A stretch of DNA of 20,919 nt from an uncultured Bacteroidales bacterium (GTDB taxonomy: Bacteria > Bacteroidota > Bacteroidia > Bacteroidales > Tenuifilaceae), in the NCBI GenBank assembly GCA_937915475.1, contig CALGIR010000131.1:1-20919 (forward strand). Reading direction: 5' to 3'. Under the pieces are notes generated by a model. It saw only the letters and a program-made list of their open reading frames with translations. It had not been told where the DNA came from and searched no databases. A program made the position numbers and the translations under genes. Positions 1-7,433 of the stretch are shown here, one piece after another (positions within the stretch are counted from its first letter, which is position 1; each line of letters opens with the position of its first letter).

Positions 1-119
1 GGTTCACCGGCCGATGCCAATCGCAACACGAATTGTTTATCCCAAAATGTTTTTTTACCGGACACGAATGATACTTAATAAAATATCTCATCGTTAACTA
101 CTCGCAAAAATTTCTACAC

Positions 120-1862
120 TCAATTATTGGCACTACTACCCATTGGTATGGTGAAGAAAAACTCACTCCCAACCCCTTCAATACTCTTCACCCAAATTTC
201 ACCATGATTAAGGTTTACAAAATCCTTACAAAGCACCAAACCCAGACCGGTACCCTTCTCATTTGCCGTTCCTCTGGTGGAAAAAATTTCTCGCCCAAAC
301 AGTCGCCCAACCTGTTCGTCATTCATCCCAATACCTGTATCGGCTACTGAAATCATAATATTTTTATCCATTTGCGAAGCCGACACGGTAACAGTACTTC
401 CCTTTTCGCAAAATTTTATTGAATTTGCTATAAGATTCCTAAGAACTAACTCAATCATCGCACTATCTGCATAAACCTCAATATCGTTTTCAAGTAGGTT
501 TCTTAAAGTTATTCCCTTATTTTCTGCCTGCTCCGAGTAAAACCCTAACTTGGTCTCTGCCACCTCATAAATACTAAAAACAGTTGGGAAAACTTTTAGT
601 CCTTGCATTTGGGCTTGAGCCCAATTCAACAAATTCTCAAGTAGTTCAGATGTATAACCAACATTTTTAGAAAGTTCATCTACCACTTCCCTAAACCCCT
701 CTTCGGTAAAAAACCCTTCTCGAGTAAGATTAAGTAGGGTTACAAGCGAACCTAGCGGGCTACGCAAATCGTGAGAAATTATTGAAAATAGTTTGTCTTT
801 TAAATGATTAAGTTCACGAAGTTGCTGTGATTGCAGCTGGATTTCACGATTCTGACTTAAAATCTCCTCGTTTTTCTGGTGAAGTAACTGATTTGCCTTT
901 TTTTTCTGATAATAGTTGTATAGCACATAAACTAAAAAAACCAAAATAAGAACAATCGCAGAAATGTAGATTTTTCTTCTTTGCTCTTGATTCGATATAA
1001 TAATTTGCTGCAGTTCCCGCTCTTTATTTAACAATTCAATCTGCATTAATTGCTCTTGTGACTCCCTTTCAGTTTCCTCGAGAACTATCTGCTTATTAGT
1101 AAGTTCTACGCTTTTTTGCTGTAGTTCTTTCTCCGTAGCCTGCTTCTGTGTTTCAACTGTGCGTACCCTAGAGGCAGCATCATCAACGAACTGCCTTGCT
1201 GCTTCTTCTTTAACCTTTACTTCCTCTTGCTGAATTTTTCGAGTTATTGCAGCAAAAAGATTAAAATATTTTGTCGACTCTTCCCTATTTCCAAGTTTAT
1301 CATAAACTTTAGCGTAAACAGAATATGTATTGCGCAAAAGTCGCTGATCATTAATCTCCAGTGCTATGCTATTAGCATCTTGTAGCAACTTGAGGGCTTC
1401 CGTATAGATTTGTTTTTCATAGTAAATATTTGCCTGGTTTAGGTACGATGATGCAACATCAGCCTTTCGGCCTAGGGCGTTAGCAACAATTGCGCCTTGG
1501 CTAAATGCAGTAAGAGCATTATCGTACTGCTCTATTTCTGTGTAAATTAAGCCTAGGTTTGTGTTCAGAATATAGATAGCATTATTGTTGCCGAGACTAC
1601 TGGACATTTCAAGGGCATTTTCAAATTGCTCTGCCGCTTTCTTATACTCGCCAAGTTCCCAATACCCATTTGCTGCCTTAGAAAAGTAGTAGGCAGCTTG
1701 ATTCAAATTAGATTCTGCGCTATATTTTTTAGCCTGATTAACTTCTTGCTCTATACCTGAAATAATATCCTGAGAAATGTCATGATTTTGCCCATATGAA
1801 ACCATAACACCTGTTAACAAGATGATTGCAAGAGGAAATATGCTTAAATTAATGTTGCGCAT
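120..1862 (-). CDS. TPR-containing membrane sensor histidine kinase
   Basis: A 580-residue sensor kinase of the Bacteroidetes TPR type. An N-terminal signal or anchor segment (about 5-24) is followed by TPR-like helical repeats (about 35-210) that would lie in the periplasm, a long charged coiled coil (about 212-296), one membrane span (about 299-318) and a cytoplasmic kinase core. The HisKA box has the phospho-acceptor His364 in SHDLRSP. The HATPase domain shows the N box (NLIANSIKF, Asn476/Asn480), the G1 box DTGIGM (508-513) and the G2 box GTGLGL (537-542), so it looks catalytically intact. No receiver domain is attached and no response regulator gene is in view. It starts 7 bp after the SiaC-like gene and is almost certainly cotranscribed with it, suggesting the two act in one pathway. 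The ligand and partner are unknown. Confidence 0.9.
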   Translation of the reverse strand: MRNINLSIFPLAIILLTGVMVSYGQNHDISQDIISGIEQEVNQAKKYSAESNLNQAAYYFSKAANGYWELGEYKKAAEQFENALEMSSSLGNNNAIYILNTNLGLIYTEIEQYDNALTAFSQGAIVANALGRKADVASSYLNQANIYYEKQIYTEALKLLQDANSIALEINDQRLLRNTYSVYAKVYDKLGNREESTKYFNLFAAITRKIQQEEVKVKEEAARQFVDDAASRVRTVETQKQATEKELQQKSVELTNKQIVLEETERESQEQLMQIELLNKERELQQIIISNQEQRRKIYISAIVLILVFLVYVLYNYYQKKKANQLLHQKNEEILSQNREIQLQSQQLRELNHLKDKLFSIISHDLRSPLGSLVTLLNLTREGFFTEEGFREVVDELSKNVGYTSELLENLLNWAQAQMQGLKVFPTVFSIYEVAETKLGFYSEQAENKGITLRNLLENDIEVYADSAMIELVLRNLIANSIKFCEKGSTVTVSASQMDKNIMISVADTGIGMNDEQVGRLFGREIFSTRGTANEKGTGLGLVLCKDFVNLNHGEIWVKSIEGVGSEFFFTIPMGSSANN

Positions 1863-1869
1863 TGGAATT

Positions 1870-2256
1870 TTAGAGTCTTTCTAATTTTTCAATCATTTTT
1901 ACTGGTAAATCAGTTAACCTTGCAAAGTCTTCACCTTCGTCGCGCATATCTTCATCAAACTGATCGTAATACCAATTTAAGATAACCTTGGCTCCCGACT
2001 TATAAAGTTTCTCGAAATGGTAGATTATTTCCAAAATTCGTTTTGTTGAAGCTGAATTAAGGTAAACCAAGTCAAAACTAATTGTGGTTTCAGGCTGCGG
2101 ATTTTCAACATATTTAGCTACAGCTTGATCAAGGGGGCTATAGAAATCGTTAATATTCTCAGGTAAACTTTTCCCAAAAACATCGAGAATGCCTCTACTT
2201 GGATCAAACATTATTTGAGGTGACTCATCCGTTGCCATAATTAATAACTTTGCCAT
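1870..2256 (-). CDS. SiaC-like regulatory phosphoprotein (DUF1987)
   Basis: A 128-residue protein resembling the DUF1987/SiaC family, a small STAS-like fold. The opening segment (ESPQIMFDPSRGILDVFGKS, 11-30) and PENINDFYSPL (32-42) match the family pattern of a short beta strand followed by an acidic, aromatic PEN..FY..L motif. In Pseudomonas aeruginosa SiaC is phosphorylated on a Thr by the kinase SiaB, dephosphorylated by the PP2C phosphatase SiaA, and controls the diguanylate cyclase SiaD. Here the LNSASTK segment (66-72) sits where that phospho-site is expected, but which of Ser68, Ser70 or Thr71 corresponds is my inference. No SiaA, SiaB or SiaD gene is adjacent; instead a TPR histidine kinase follows 7 bp downstream in the same operon. 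The upstream region carries nested inverted repeats. Confidence 0.8.
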   Translation of the reverse strand: MAKLLIMATDESPQIMFDPSRGILDVFGKSLPENINDFYSPLDQAVAKYVENPQPETTISFDLVYLNSASTKRILEIIYHFEKLYKSGAKVILNWYYDQFDEDMRDEGEDFARLTDLPVKMIEKLERL

Positions 2257-2290
2257 GCTTAAGTTGTTTTACATTAATCATCATACTAAG

Positions 2291-2357
2291 ATACGTAATA
2301 CGTATGTATTATGCCATAATTTTGATAAACCATACATTTATGTATGTCAATGGCATA
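2291..2357. repeat. Nested inverted repeats upstream of the SiaC-kinase operon
   Basis: Three inverted repeats lie close together, 35-100 bp upstream of the SiaC-like start. ATACGT/ACGTAT (2291-2305) is separated by 3 bp. CATACAT/ATGTATG (2331-2346) is separated by 2 bp. The latter sits inside TATGCCAT/ATGGCATA (2310-2317 and 2350-2357), so the whole 2310-2357 stretch can fold as one nested hairpin. It could be an operator region or the terminator zone of murB, which ends at 2493 on the same strand. No U-tract follows, so I favour a regulatory role weakly. Confidence 0.4.
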
Positions 2358-2492
2358 TATTCACACATTATTTAATTTTGCCGTAATTACAGGGTTAATC
2401 CAACAGAAATTAGACTTTAGTCACTTTATGCGTAGAACTTTGCTAGTATTTTAAAAACAGGAAGAATAAAATAATGGTAAGTCGATAAGGCT

Positions 2493-3506
2493 CTAAATAA
2501 TATTTACCTCCATCTCGAGGGTTACGTTAAACTTCTCCATTACCGATTCGCGAATGCTGTGAGCCAAATAAATAACATCATGACCACTACAACCTCCATG
2601 ATTAACAAGAACCAAAGCCTGCATTTTATGTACCCCAACCTTGCCAATCTGTTTGCCTTTCCATCCACATTGCTCAATTAGCCAACCTGCCGGCAATTTA
2701 ACTGACTCATTACTAACAGGATAATAGGGTACCCTGTCAAATTTCCCCTGAAGGTCTTCCACTAGTGTGATATCTACTACAGGGTTCTTAAAGAAACTCC
2801 CGGCATTGCCAAGTTCTTTTGGATCGGGCAATTTTGAGTTACGAATAGCTATAACGGCCTTACGAATATTAGCTATATTTATTTGGCCATATTGTTTAAG
2901 TTCTTCCTCAAGATTTCCGTAGTGTATAGCATACTTTGGTGCTTTACTTAAACGAAAAATAACGTGGGTTACAACAACTTTTCCTTTAAGTTCATTCTTA
3001 AAGATACTATCCCTGTAACCAAATTGGCATTCATCATTGGTTAGCACAAAGGGCTTAAGCGTGTCGATATAAATACCCTCAACCCGCTCAATAGTATCTT
3101 TTGCCTCAACACCATACGCACCTATATTCTGAATAGGCGATGCACCAACACTTCCAGGTATCAACGATAAATTTTCAATTCCACCTAGCCCCCTATTAAC
3201 AGCATAATCAACTAGGCCATCCCAATCAACTCCTGCACCAACTTTTAAGCTTACATACTGTTCATTCTCAGCAATATCACCAATGCCTAGTACTGCTGGT
3301 TTTACTACAACTCCCTTGTAGTCATCCTTGAAAAGCACATTCGAACCTCCCCCCAGCACAAACCACTGAAAATGATTGTCCTTAATCCACTTAATGGCTT
3401 TTTTTAAGTCATCAACACTCTTAGCCTCAATAAAATGGTCTGCTTTAGCATCTATACCAAAGGTATTCAATGACTTTAAACTATAATTGTGAAAAATACT
3501 GTACAT
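2493..3506 (-). CDS. murB: UDP-N-acetylmuramate dehydrogenase (UDP-N-acetylenolpyruvoylglucosamine reductase)
   Basis: Cytoplasmic FAD enzyme that reduces UDP-GlcNAc-enolpyruvate with NADPH to UDP-MurNAc, the second committed step of peptidoglycan precursor synthesis. In the 337-residue form the FAD-binding GGGSN motif is at 52-56, the PGSVGASPIQNIGAYG block at 117-132, YRDSIFK at 164-170, and the proton-donor serine in GNAGSFFKNP (Ser237). Glu333 near the C-terminus matches the third catalytic residue. The YRxSIFK loop marks it as type I, like the E. coli enzyme. I start at the ATG at 3506 because the family begins with this YSLKSLNTFG segment. A longer reading from a TTG at 3524 would begin inside a TATCTTTG promoter box. 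It is transcribed divergently from the glycosyltransferase. Confidence 0.96.
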   Translation of the reverse strand: MYSIFHNYSLKSLNTFGIDAKADHFIEAKSVDDLKKAIKWIKDNHFQWFVLGGGSNVLFKDDYKGVVVKPAVLGIGDIAENEQYVSLKVGAGVDWDGLVDYAVNRGLGGIENLSLIPGSVGASPIQNIGAYGVEAKDTIERVEGIYIDTLKPFVLTNDECQFGYRDSIFKNELKGKVVVTHVIFRLSKAPKYAIHYGNLEEELKQYGQINIANIRKAVIAIRNSKLPDPKELGNAGSFFKNPVVDITLVEDLQGKFDRVPYYPVSNESVKLPAGWLIEQCGWKGKQIGKVGVHKMQALVLVNHGGCSGHDVIYLAHSIRESVMEKFNVTLEMEVNII

Positions 3507-3521
3507 ACCCGTAATTTTATG

Positions 3522-3529
3522 CAAAGATA
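3522..3529 (-). promoter_or_regulatory. Bacteroidetes -7 box of murB
   Basis: Read on the minus strand this is TATCTTTG, a perfect match to the phylum's TAnnTTTG -7 consensus, 15 bp before the ATG at 3506. I see no matching TTTG -33 element at the expected distance, so the call rests on the -7 box alone. The leader would be very short. Confidence 0.55.
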
Positions 3530-3560
3530 AAAAAATGTGGTGGGGTAAAGAGTTTTTCGT

Positions 3561-3568
3561 TAATTTAG
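3561..3568 (+). promoter_or_regulatory. Candidate -7 box of the glycosyltransferase gene
   Basis: TAATTTAG matches TAnnTTTG at seven of eight positions and lies 11 bp before the TTG start chosen at 3580. Together with the minus-strand box at 3522-3529 it gives back-to-back promoters in the murB/glycosyltransferase divergent region. Confidence 0.35.
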
Positions 3569-3579
3569 CAAAAAAAGCC

Positions 3580-4680
3580 TTGACTAAAATTGTAATACTG
3601 GTTACCTCCGATATAATTGCCGATCAGCGAATTCATAGAACAGCCTCTACACTTATCAAACAAGGTTTTAGTGTAACCGTTGTTGGCCGAAGACTTAAAA
3701 CTACACCCAAAATAGTTGAGAAAGAGTACAACACCGTACTTTTTAGATTACCTTTTAACAAAGGCCCTGCGTTTTATGCTTGCTACAATCTCTGGGTCTT
3801 TATTTATCTGCTATTCCACAGGTACAATTTAATACACGCAAATGACCTTGATACCCTTCTAGCAGCTCGTATAACCAGCAGGTTACTTAATAAATCTATT
3901 GTTTACGATAGTCATGAGCTTTTTACCGAAGTACCAGAACTTGTTGACAGACCAAGGACAAGAAACTTTTGGTATCGCCTTGAAAAGAGGTTAACCAAAG
4001 GGTTGCAGCACTGCTCAACTGTATCGAATGGTGTATCACAGGAACTTAAGGAAAGATATGGCATGAATTGTACAATAATCAGAAACTTACCATTCCGCAA
4101 GCCCTACCCAGAGAAAAAGCCAAGACAAGATGAAAAAACAATAATCTATCAAGGAGCGCTAAATATTGGTAGAGGACTGAAAAAACTGATAGATGCCATG
4201 GTTCTACTTCCAAACTACAAGCTGATAATTGTTGGTTCTGGCCCCATTCATAAAGAGCTAAAGCAAAAAACAGAAACCCTGAAAATTACCGAAAGAGTAA
4301 TACTGTACGGTAAAGTAGAGCATGAACATTTACATAGAATAACCTGCATTGCCCAGCTAGGCGTATCCATTGAAGAAGATATGGGTTTGAACTATCGTTA
4401 CGCATTACCCAATAAAATTTTTGATTATATACAAGCTGGCATACCTGTATTGGCAAGCAATCTGCCTGAAATGGCCAAGATTGTTAATACCTATGAGATT
4501 GGCACTACCATTGACCCTGATTGCAATAGCCACCAACTAGCTGCTGCAATTGAGAGTATGCTAACCGATACTGATGCAATGCATGCATGGCACCAAAATA
4601 CCGAACGTGCCGCTGATGAGCTATGCTGGGAAACTGAACAGGACAAATTACTTTCTCTCATTCAAAAAGCACTGTTGTAA
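3580..4680 (+). CDS. GT-B glycosyltransferase, family 4 type
   Basis: A retaining GT-B glycosyltransferase of 366 residues when started at the TTG at 3580. It has two Rossmann-like halves. The N-terminal half starts at once with a beta strand (KIVILVTSD, 3-11) and the DQRIHRTAS helix, and includes HANDLDTLL (86-94). The C-terminal half has YQGALNIGRGL (190-200), the strand YKLIIVGSGP, and the donor-site block NKIFDYIQAGIPVL (about 278-291), whose usual E-x7-E pattern is not strict here. The sugar donor and acceptor cannot be read from sequence; cell-surface polysaccharide or glycoprotein synthesis is likely. An upstream ATG at 3535 is in frame, but it adds 15 residues unlike the family start and overlaps the candidate promoter box, so I prefer TTG. 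No other polysaccharide genes are adjacent. Confidence 0.85.
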   Translation: MTKIVILVTSDIIADQRIHRTASTLIKQGFSVTVVGRRLKTTPKIVEKEYNTVLFRLPFNKGPAFYACYNLWVFIYLLFHRYNLIHANDLDTLLAARITSRLLNKSIVYDSHELFTEVPELVDRPRTRNFWYRLEKRLTKGLQHCSTVSNGVSQELKERYGMNCTIIRNLPFRKPYPEKKPRQDEKTIIYQGALNIGRGLKKLIDAMVLLPNYKLIIVGSGPIHKELKQKTETLKITERVILYGKVEHEHLHRITCIAQLGVSIEEDMGLNYRYALPNKIFDYIQAGIPVLASNLPEMAKIVNTYEIGTTIDPDCNSHQLAAAIESMLTDTDAMHAWHQNTERAADELCWETEQDKLLSLIQKALL

Positions 4681-4690
4681 CAAGCGAGTT

Positions 4691-4740
4691 ACCCCTAAAC
4701 GGAAATTTCAAAATTTTTTTCATCTAGTAAAATTAGGGGT
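4691..4740. repeat. Long-loop inverted repeat downstream of the glycosyltransferase
   Basis: Arms ACCCCTAA (4691-4698) and TTAGGGGT (4733-4740) are perfect complements around a 34-nt AT-rich loop containing a run of seven T. It begins 10 bp after the stop and could help end transcription, but the geometry is unlike a classic intrinsic terminator. The rest of the 236-bp gap to the next gene shows nothing beyond AT-rich promoter-like sequence, including TAAGTTTA about 40 bp before the start at 4917. Confidence 0.3.
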
Positions 4741-4916
4741 CGTTAAACTTTCTCACTATTAAATAGCAAAGGGAGTTGGCCTTGACTTTAGTTGGATTAT
4801 TCTTCCTAAATTTAATTTTTTATTGTAATATGTCCCAAAACTTGATTTTTCCTTTTTGTTTTTCGGTAAAACAGAGTAAGTTTAGCTGCATTTTATAATC
4901 CTATATCTACACAGCC

Positions 4917-7244
4917 ATGAAGATAAAACTAAAAATTAGACAAAAGATTTTCCTTTTTGTGCTAACCACGTCAATGATACTTTATGTAACGGCCATTGGT
5001 TATATAGTTACAACCTCGAGGGAGGCAATGCTCAACGATGCCCTTGAAAATGCAAGACTTACAACTCGGATATCAGCCGATAGAGTTGAGAAAGAGTTTG
5101 AACGAGATTTGGCGCTTGCCCGTACACTAGCGCAAGCGTTCTCGATATACCAAGAACTACCTACCGATTTATGGCAAGATTTGTTTATACGCATGTATAA
5201 ACCTGTACTTGAAAGCAATAAGCATATCTACTCCATTTGGGATAGTTGGGAACTGTATGGTTTTGTTCCAAATTACGATAAGGATTATGGCCGGATATGC
5301 TTAACACTATGGCGTGAAAATGGGGAAATTAAGGAAATTATTGACTACAGAAGTCTCGATGGTGATGGAGAGATATACGGGGAATTCAAAAAAGGCAATC
5401 AAGAAGGATTATGGGATCCATATCTTGACGAGGGAAACCTTGAGGATAAGGGTGAAGCTTTACTAATGACAACAGTTGTTTCGCCAATCCAAATAGATGG
5501 AGAATATATGGGGTTAGTGGGACTCGATATAAGCCTTGAAAGTTTGCAAAAAACAGTTTCGGAAATAGAACCAGTTGAAGGAAGTTATGCATTTCTGGTC
5601 TCTGCAAACTCTCTTATAGCTGCTCACCACGATCCAAAGCTCATAAACACACCATTGGACAGCATACTTCCCATTTACTATGAAACGGAAAGTCTTTCTC
5701 AAGTAGTATCCGAAGGGCAAGAGCATAGTTTTTTCCGTATTGACTCCATGGGAAACGAGCACTACATTTCATTCGCACCAATAAAAGCAGGAAACTCCTA
5801 CTCATCATGGTCGCTAGCCCTTAGCATTCCGTTAAAGGTAATAACCGAAAAAGCTGACAAAAATCTATATGTATCTCTTTTGGTAGGAATTATTGGATTA
5901 CTGATACTAATGCTGGTACTTTTCTTTGTTGCAAATAATCTAACACGCCCAATAAGGCGAATAACTCACTCACTTAATCGCTTAAGCAAAGGTGAAATCT
6001 CCGATGATTTAATCCTCAAGTTAAACACAGGCGATGAAATTGAGACTATGGCAAAATCTCTTAATATCTCAATTGAAGGACTAAATAAAAAAAGCAGCTT
6101 TGCCAACAGTATAGGCGAAGGCAAATTGGAAAGCGAACTCGCTCTTCTGGGAGAAGATGATATTCTTGGGAAATCACTATTGGATATGCGCAATAGCCTT
6201 GTAAAGGCTCAAAACGAAGAAAAGATTCGCATTATTGGGGATAAAAAGCGCACATGGGCAAATGAAGGATTTGCACTTTTTGCCGATATCCTAAGACAAA
6301 ATAACGACAATTTAGAGAACTTAGCCGACGAGGTTCTTAAACGAATAGTAAAATACACTGGCGGCAATCAAGGTGCACTTTTCCTTTTAAATGATGATGA
6401 TAAGAGAGAAACGTACCTCGAAGCAACATCTGTTTATGCTTGGGATAGGAAGAAATTCCTAAATATGAAGGTAATGCTGGGCGAAGGACTTGTGGGTGCC
6501 TGTGCACTTGAACGCGAAACCATATTTCTTACTGAAATCCCTGAGAACTTTGTATCAATAACATCAGGACTGGGTGAAGCTAATCCAAACTGTATAATAA
6601 TTGTACCTCTTAAGCAGGATGAAAACATACTTGGTGTACTTGAAATTGCCTCGTTCAAGATTTTCGAAGAGCATGAGGTTGAATTTCTAGAAAAAGTTTC
6701 GGAGAGCATAGCCTCAACCATTGCAACCGTCCAGATAAATGCTAAAACCCGCATATTACTTGAACAATCGCAGCAACAAGCCGAGGAGATGCAAGCACAA
6801 GAAGAAGAGATGCGCCAAAACATGGAAGAACTCATGGCTACTCAAGAAGAAATGGCCAGAAAAGAGAAGGAGGTAGCCTGGACAATGGATGCCGTTGGGG
6901 GATTGGGTCTGCTTATGGAGTACGATTTTAAGGGTATAATAACCTACGTAAACACCTTACTTTGCGAAAAATCGGGATACTCAAAAGAAGAACTTGTGGG
7001 GCAGCATCATAGTTTTCTGTTTGAGGACAGAGATGACACAAAAACCGATGATTATCAAATGTTTTGGGACAGCATGCATAACGGAATACCCTATGAATCA
7101 ATCCTGAATAGGACTACTAAGACAAGAGAGGTTTTTACTGTTAAAGGTCATTGTCGCCCTATATTTGATGACGATGGAAGACCAATAAAGGTTGTTGAAA
7201 TTGCTTTTGATATTACTGAGCTTACCAGCAAAAAGAAAAAATAA
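4917..7244 (+). CDS. Cache-HAMP-GAF-PAS membrane sensor without an output domain
   Basis: A 775-residue inner-membrane sensor. Domains in order are: membrane span (about 11-32); a large extracytoplasmic double-Cache-like domain (about 35-310) with the conserved GLVGLDISLESLQ strand-helix at 199-211; a second span (about 317-339); HAMP (about 340-392); a second HAMP-like stretch (about 394-432, with IGEGKLESEL); GAF (about 465-605); a Gln/Glu-rich coiled coil (about 612-655); and PAS (about 656-770, ending in the typical EIAFDITELT). The chain then stops in a lysine run. There is no histidine kinase, GGDEF, EAL, PP2C or chemotaxis signalling domain, so it must pass its signal through a partner. 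No partner gene is adjacent; its neighbours are a glycosyltransferase and the convergent sucB. The ligand is unknown. Confidence 0.88.
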   Translation: MKIKLKIRQKIFLFVLTTSMILYVTAIGYIVTTSREAMLNDALENARLTTRISADRVEKEFERDLALARTLAQAFSIYQELPTDLWQDLFIRMYKPVLESNKHIYSIWDSWELYGFVPNYDKDYGRICLTLWRENGEIKEIIDYRSLDGDGEIYGEFKKGNQEGLWDPYLDEGNLEDKGEALLMTTVVSPIQIDGEYMGLVGLDISLESLQKTVSEIEPVEGSYAFLVSANSLIAAHHDPKLINTPLDSILPIYYETESLSQVVSEGQEHSFFRIDSMGNEHYISFAPIKAGNSYSSWSLALSIPLKVITEKADKNLYVSLLVGIIGLLILMLVLFFVANNLTRPIRRITHSLNRLSKGEISDDLILKLNTGDEIETMAKSLNISIEGLNKKSSFANSIGEGKLESELALLGEDDILGKSLLDMRNSLVKAQNEEKIRIIGDKKRTWANEGFALFADILRQNNDNLENLADEVLKRIVKYTGGNQGALFLLNDDDKRETYLEATSVYAWDRKKFLNMKVMLGEGLVGACALERETIFLTEIPENFVSITSGLGEANPNCIIIVPLKQDENILGVLEIASFKIFEEHEVEFLEKVSESIASTIATVQINAKTRILLEQSQQQAEEMQAQEEEMRQNMEELMATQEEMARKEKEVAWTMDAVGGLGLLMEYDFKGIITYVNTLLCEKSGYSKEELVGQHHSFLFEDRDDTKTDDYQMFWDSMHNGIPYESILNRTTKTREVFTVKGHCRPIFDDDGRPIKVVEIAFDITELTSKKKK

Positions 7245-7273
7245 CTAAAGGAGAGTCTCTAAGGCGCATAATA

Positions 7274-7333
7274 TAAAAAACCAACCCGTCAATACGCTAA
7301 GTTTCATCGATTAGAACAGTGTATTGACGGGTT
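7274..7333 (-). terminator. Intrinsic terminator of the sucA-sucB operon
   Basis: AACCCGTCAATAC (7283-7295) and GTATTGACGGGTT (7321-7333) are perfect 13-bp complementary arms, extendable by three more pairs including one G-T. Read on the minus strand, the hairpin is followed by GG then six T (complement of 7275-7282), a proper U-tract. It lies 100 bp past the sucB stop and between convergent genes, so it may also limit read-through from the plus-strand sensor gene. Confidence 0.75.
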
Positions 7334-7433
7334 CACCATTAGGAAACCTATTTAAACAATGAACTTTAACGTTGATTTTTCAGCATCTAGCAGACCACAT
7401 TTACGGAAACACTTTTTTTAATAGCCCTTATCA

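Noticed and set aside
1..119. Left-edge sequence with short open frames and a CCGGACAC word that resembles insertion-sequence ends.
   Set aside because: Too short to identify; no second terminal repeat or transposase is in the window, and the open frames of 25-31 codons are expected by chance at an edge.
6434..6835. A 133-codon minus-strand open frame opposite the GAF part of the sensor gene.
   Set aside because: It is serine/cysteine-rich noise complementary to a well-supported domain and has no promoter or family resemblance.
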